From Lacisediminimonas profundi (GTDB lineage Bacteria; Pseudomonadota; Gammaproteobacteria; Burkholderiales; Burkholderiaceae_D): 64,000 nt of DNA. The translations under genes and the position numbers were made by a program. Each line of letters starts with the position of its first letter. Position 1 is the stretch's first letter. The notes under the pieces are model-generated. The model saw only the letters and a program-made list of their open reading frames with translations. It was not told the origin of the DNA and did not search any database. The DNA lies in assembly GCF_008831265.1 (NCBI RefSeq), contig NZ_VTTH01000001.1, positions 620,001-684,000 on the forward strand, read 5' to 3'. This document shows, piece after piece, positions 62,209-64,000 of the stretch.

Positions 62209-62724
62209 ATGCAAAACCATTTCGAGCTGTTCCATCTTCCCCAGCGTTTCTCGCTCGACCTGCAATCGCTGGACGAGGCGTACCGCGAGGTGCAGAACCA
62301 GGTCCACCCGGACAAGTTCGCCACCGCGCCGGATGCGGAGCGGCGGGTCGCCATGCAATGGGCCACCCGCGCCAACGAGGCCTACCTGACCCTGAAAAAT
62401 CCGTACAAGCGCGCTGCCTATCTGTGCGAGCTGCACGGCGTCGACCTTGAAATCGAATCGAACACGGCAATGCCGCGCGAATTCCTGATCCAGCAAATGG
62501 ATTGGCGCGAGTCACTGGATGACGCGCGCCAGTCGCGCAATATCGATGCGCTCGAAAACCTGGCAGACGAACTGCAGGCGACCGTCAAGCAGCATCTGGT
62601 GCGGGTTGGCGCGCACCTGGAAGCAGACGACTATGATGCAGCTGCGCAAGGTGTGCGCCAGCTGATGTTCCTTGAAAAATTCGGCAGTGAGGTCGCTCGT
62701 GTGGTCGACAGCCTGGCGGACTGA
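62209..62724 (+). CDS. hscB: Co-chaperone HscB
   Basis: 171 residues. N-terminal J-domain with HPDKFA (HPD motif) and the C-terminal three-helix IscU-binding domain. It brings IscU to HscA and stimulates its ATPase. Confidence 0.96.
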   Translation: MQNHFELFHLPQRFSLDLQSLDEAYREVQNQVHPDKFATAPDAERRVAMQWATRANEAYLTLKNPYKRAAYLCELHGVDLEIESNTAMPREFLIQQMDWRESLDDARQSRNIDALENLADELQATVKQHLVRVGAHLEADDYDAAAQGVRQLMFLEKFGSEVARVVDSLAD

Positions 62725-62735
62725 CCTGACGACCT

Positions 62736-64000
62736 ATGGCACTACTGCAAATTTCCGAACCCGGCATGTCCACGGCTCCGCACCAGCGGCGGCTGGCGGT
62801 CGGCATTGACCTTGGCACCACCAATTCGCTGGTGGCGACGGTGCGCAACAGCATCCCTGAAGTGCTGGACGACGAGGACGGCCATCCGATGTTGCCGTCC
62901 GTGGTGCGCTACCTGCCCGACGGCAACGCGCACATTGGCTACAAGGCCATGTCCGCGCAGACTACCGATCCGCGCAACACGGTGGTGTCGGTCAAGCGCT
63001 TCATGGGACGCGGGCTGAAGGACATCGCCCACGCCGAGAACCTTCCCTACGATTTCGTCGATGCGCCCGGCATGGTCCAGGTGCGCACGGTTGCGGGGGT
63101 AAAGAGCCCGGTCGAAATCTCGGCCCAGATACTGGCCTCGCTGCGCCAGCGCGCAGAGGATGCGCTGGGTGACGATATCGTCGGCGCGGTGATCACCGTG
63201 CCGGCATATTTTGACGATGCGCAGCGGCAGGCAACCAAGGATGCGGCCCAGCTGGCTGGCCTGAACGTATTGCGCTTGCTGAACGAGCCGACCGCGGCCG
63301 CCATTGCCTATGGACTGGACCAGGAACCGGAAGGCGTGTTCGCCATCTTCGATCTCGGTGGCGGCACTTTCGATATTTCCATCCTGCGGCTGACCCGCGG
63401 CGTGTTCGAAGTGCTCGCAACCGGCGGCGATTCGGCGCTGGGCGGCGACGATTTCGACCATCGCCTGTTTTGCTGGATCATCGAGCAAGCCAACCTGGCG
63501 CCGCTGTCGGATGAAGATACCCGGCTGCTGATGGTGAAGGCGCGCGAGGCCAAGGAACTGCTGTCGACAATGGCGGAAACGCATATCGACGCCGCCCTCG
63601 GATCGGGCGAGGAAGTGCACCTGGCGATTTCGGCGCAGACCTTTGTCCAGATCACCCAGCACCTGATCGCCAAGACCATGACGCCAACGCGCCGCGCGCT
63701 GCGCGATGCCGGCCTGACGGCCGACGATATCGACGGCGTGGTGCTGGTCGGCGGCGCAACCCGCATGCCCCAGCTGCGCCGCGCGGTGGCCGAATTTTTC
63801 GGGAAGACGCCGCTGGCCAATATCGATCCCGACAAGGTGGTCGCCTTGGGCGCTGCAATCCAGGCCAACCTACTGGCGGGCAATCGTGCTCCCGGCGACG
63901 ACTGGCTGCTGCTGGACGTGATTCCGCTGTCGCTGGGTATCGAGACCATGGGCGGACTGGTCGAGAAAGTCATTCCGCGCAATTCCACGATTCCGTGCGC
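62736..64000 (+). CDS. hscA: Fe-S assembly chaperone HscA (partial, runs off the window)
   Basis: 421 codons are present and the frame is open at the window end. Hsp70-type ATPase domain: [41 protein letters not shown], then the start of the substrate domain ([13 protein letters not shown]). It releases clusters from IscU together with HscB. It begins 11 bp after hscB. Full HscA is about 620 residues. Confidence 0.96.
   Translation, partial: MALLQISEPGMSTAPHQRRLAVGIDLGTTNSLVATVRNSIPEVLDDEDGHPMLPSVVRYLPDGNAHIGYKAMSAQTTDPRNTVVSVKRFMGRGLKDIAHAENLPYDFVDAPGMVQVRTVAGVKSPVEISAQILASLRQRAEDALGDDIVGAVITVPAYFDDAQRQATKDAAQLAGLNVLRLLNEPTAAAIAYGLDQEPEGVFAIFDLGGGTFDISILRLTRGVFEVLATGGDSALGGDDFDHRLFCWIIEQANLAPLSDEDTRLLMVKAREAKELLSTMAETHIDAALGSGEEVHLAISAQTFVQITQHLIAKTMTPTRRALRDAGLTADDIDGVVLVGGATRMPQLRRAVAEFFGKTPLANIDPDKVVALGAAIQANLLAGNRAPGDDWLLLDVIPLSLGIETMGGLVEKVIPRNSTIPC

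Overview
The window looks like chromosomal DNA of a betaproteobacterium of the order Burkholderiales, most likely an Oxalobacteraceae relative (Herminiimonas/Noviherbaspirillum-like). This is inferred from the high GC content, two Bug-type solute-binding proteins, the iscR-iscS-iscU-iscA-hscB-hscA order downstream of tyrB/uvrB, and an ArsJ/GAPDH arsenic operon. No rRNA, CRISPR array or transposase/integrase gene is visible. There is one complete tRNA (Asn).

Layout. 1-7.2 kb: assimilatory nitrate/nitrite reduction (a NirB-NirD fusion, a flavoprotein reductase, a molybdopterin nitrate reductase). 7.2-19 kb: small accessory genes separated by palindromic repeats: a cytochrome c, a hybrid histidine kinase, envelope/stress proteins, a DUF6448 protein, a cytochrome b/c operon divergent from PepSY and a two-component pair, and a pseudouridine-synthase-like protein. 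19-24 kb: YjdM, then a LysR regulator divergent from a CoA-transferase/Bug/MaoC operon. 23.8-25.5 kb: a HipA-HipB module in toxin-first order. 25.5-33.4 kb: a DUF4382 lipoprotein, two large c-di-GMP proteins and a TlpA-like thioredoxin. 33.5-34.8 kb: a putative Na+/H+ antiporter behind a structured leader. 35-40.5 kb: an arsenic operon (gap-arsJ-small Cys ORF-arsC-acr3-arsH). 40.7-50.5 kb: a CheB-CheR-PAS chimera, alanine dehydrogenase, a Bug protein with a GntR regulator, a diguanylate cyclase and a flavocytochrome c-type flavoprotein. 50.7-53.2 kb: RIO-type kinase, a broken DUF3597 gene and TerC. 53.3-55 kb: a small remnant island at tRNA-Asn with a HEPN-like gene and a HepT/MntA module. 55-64 kb: housekeeping genes (tyrB, uvrB, a UDG-like gene, the isc operon, hscA running off the end).

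Main points of interest. (1) A family of 54-62 bp near-perfect palindromes built on GGGGTCAGACTCGA recurs between genes and often brackets one or a few small genes like cassette borders; one copy interrupts a DUF3597 gene. (2) The arsenic operon has a Pho-box-like 11-bp triple repeat exactly 10 bp before a TATAAT, an inverted repeat at the predicted start of transcription, no arsR in the window, and a 29-codon cysteine-rich ORF between arsJ and arsC. (3) A leader resembling the nhaA-I (Li+/Na+) riboswitch precedes the antiporter gene. (4) A 43-bp copy of the tRNA-Asn 3' part marks the far end of a toxin-antitoxin island that has lost its integrase. (5) Two enzyme-like proteins (pseudouridine synthase and uracil-DNA glycosylase types) seem to lack their canonical catalytic aspartate.
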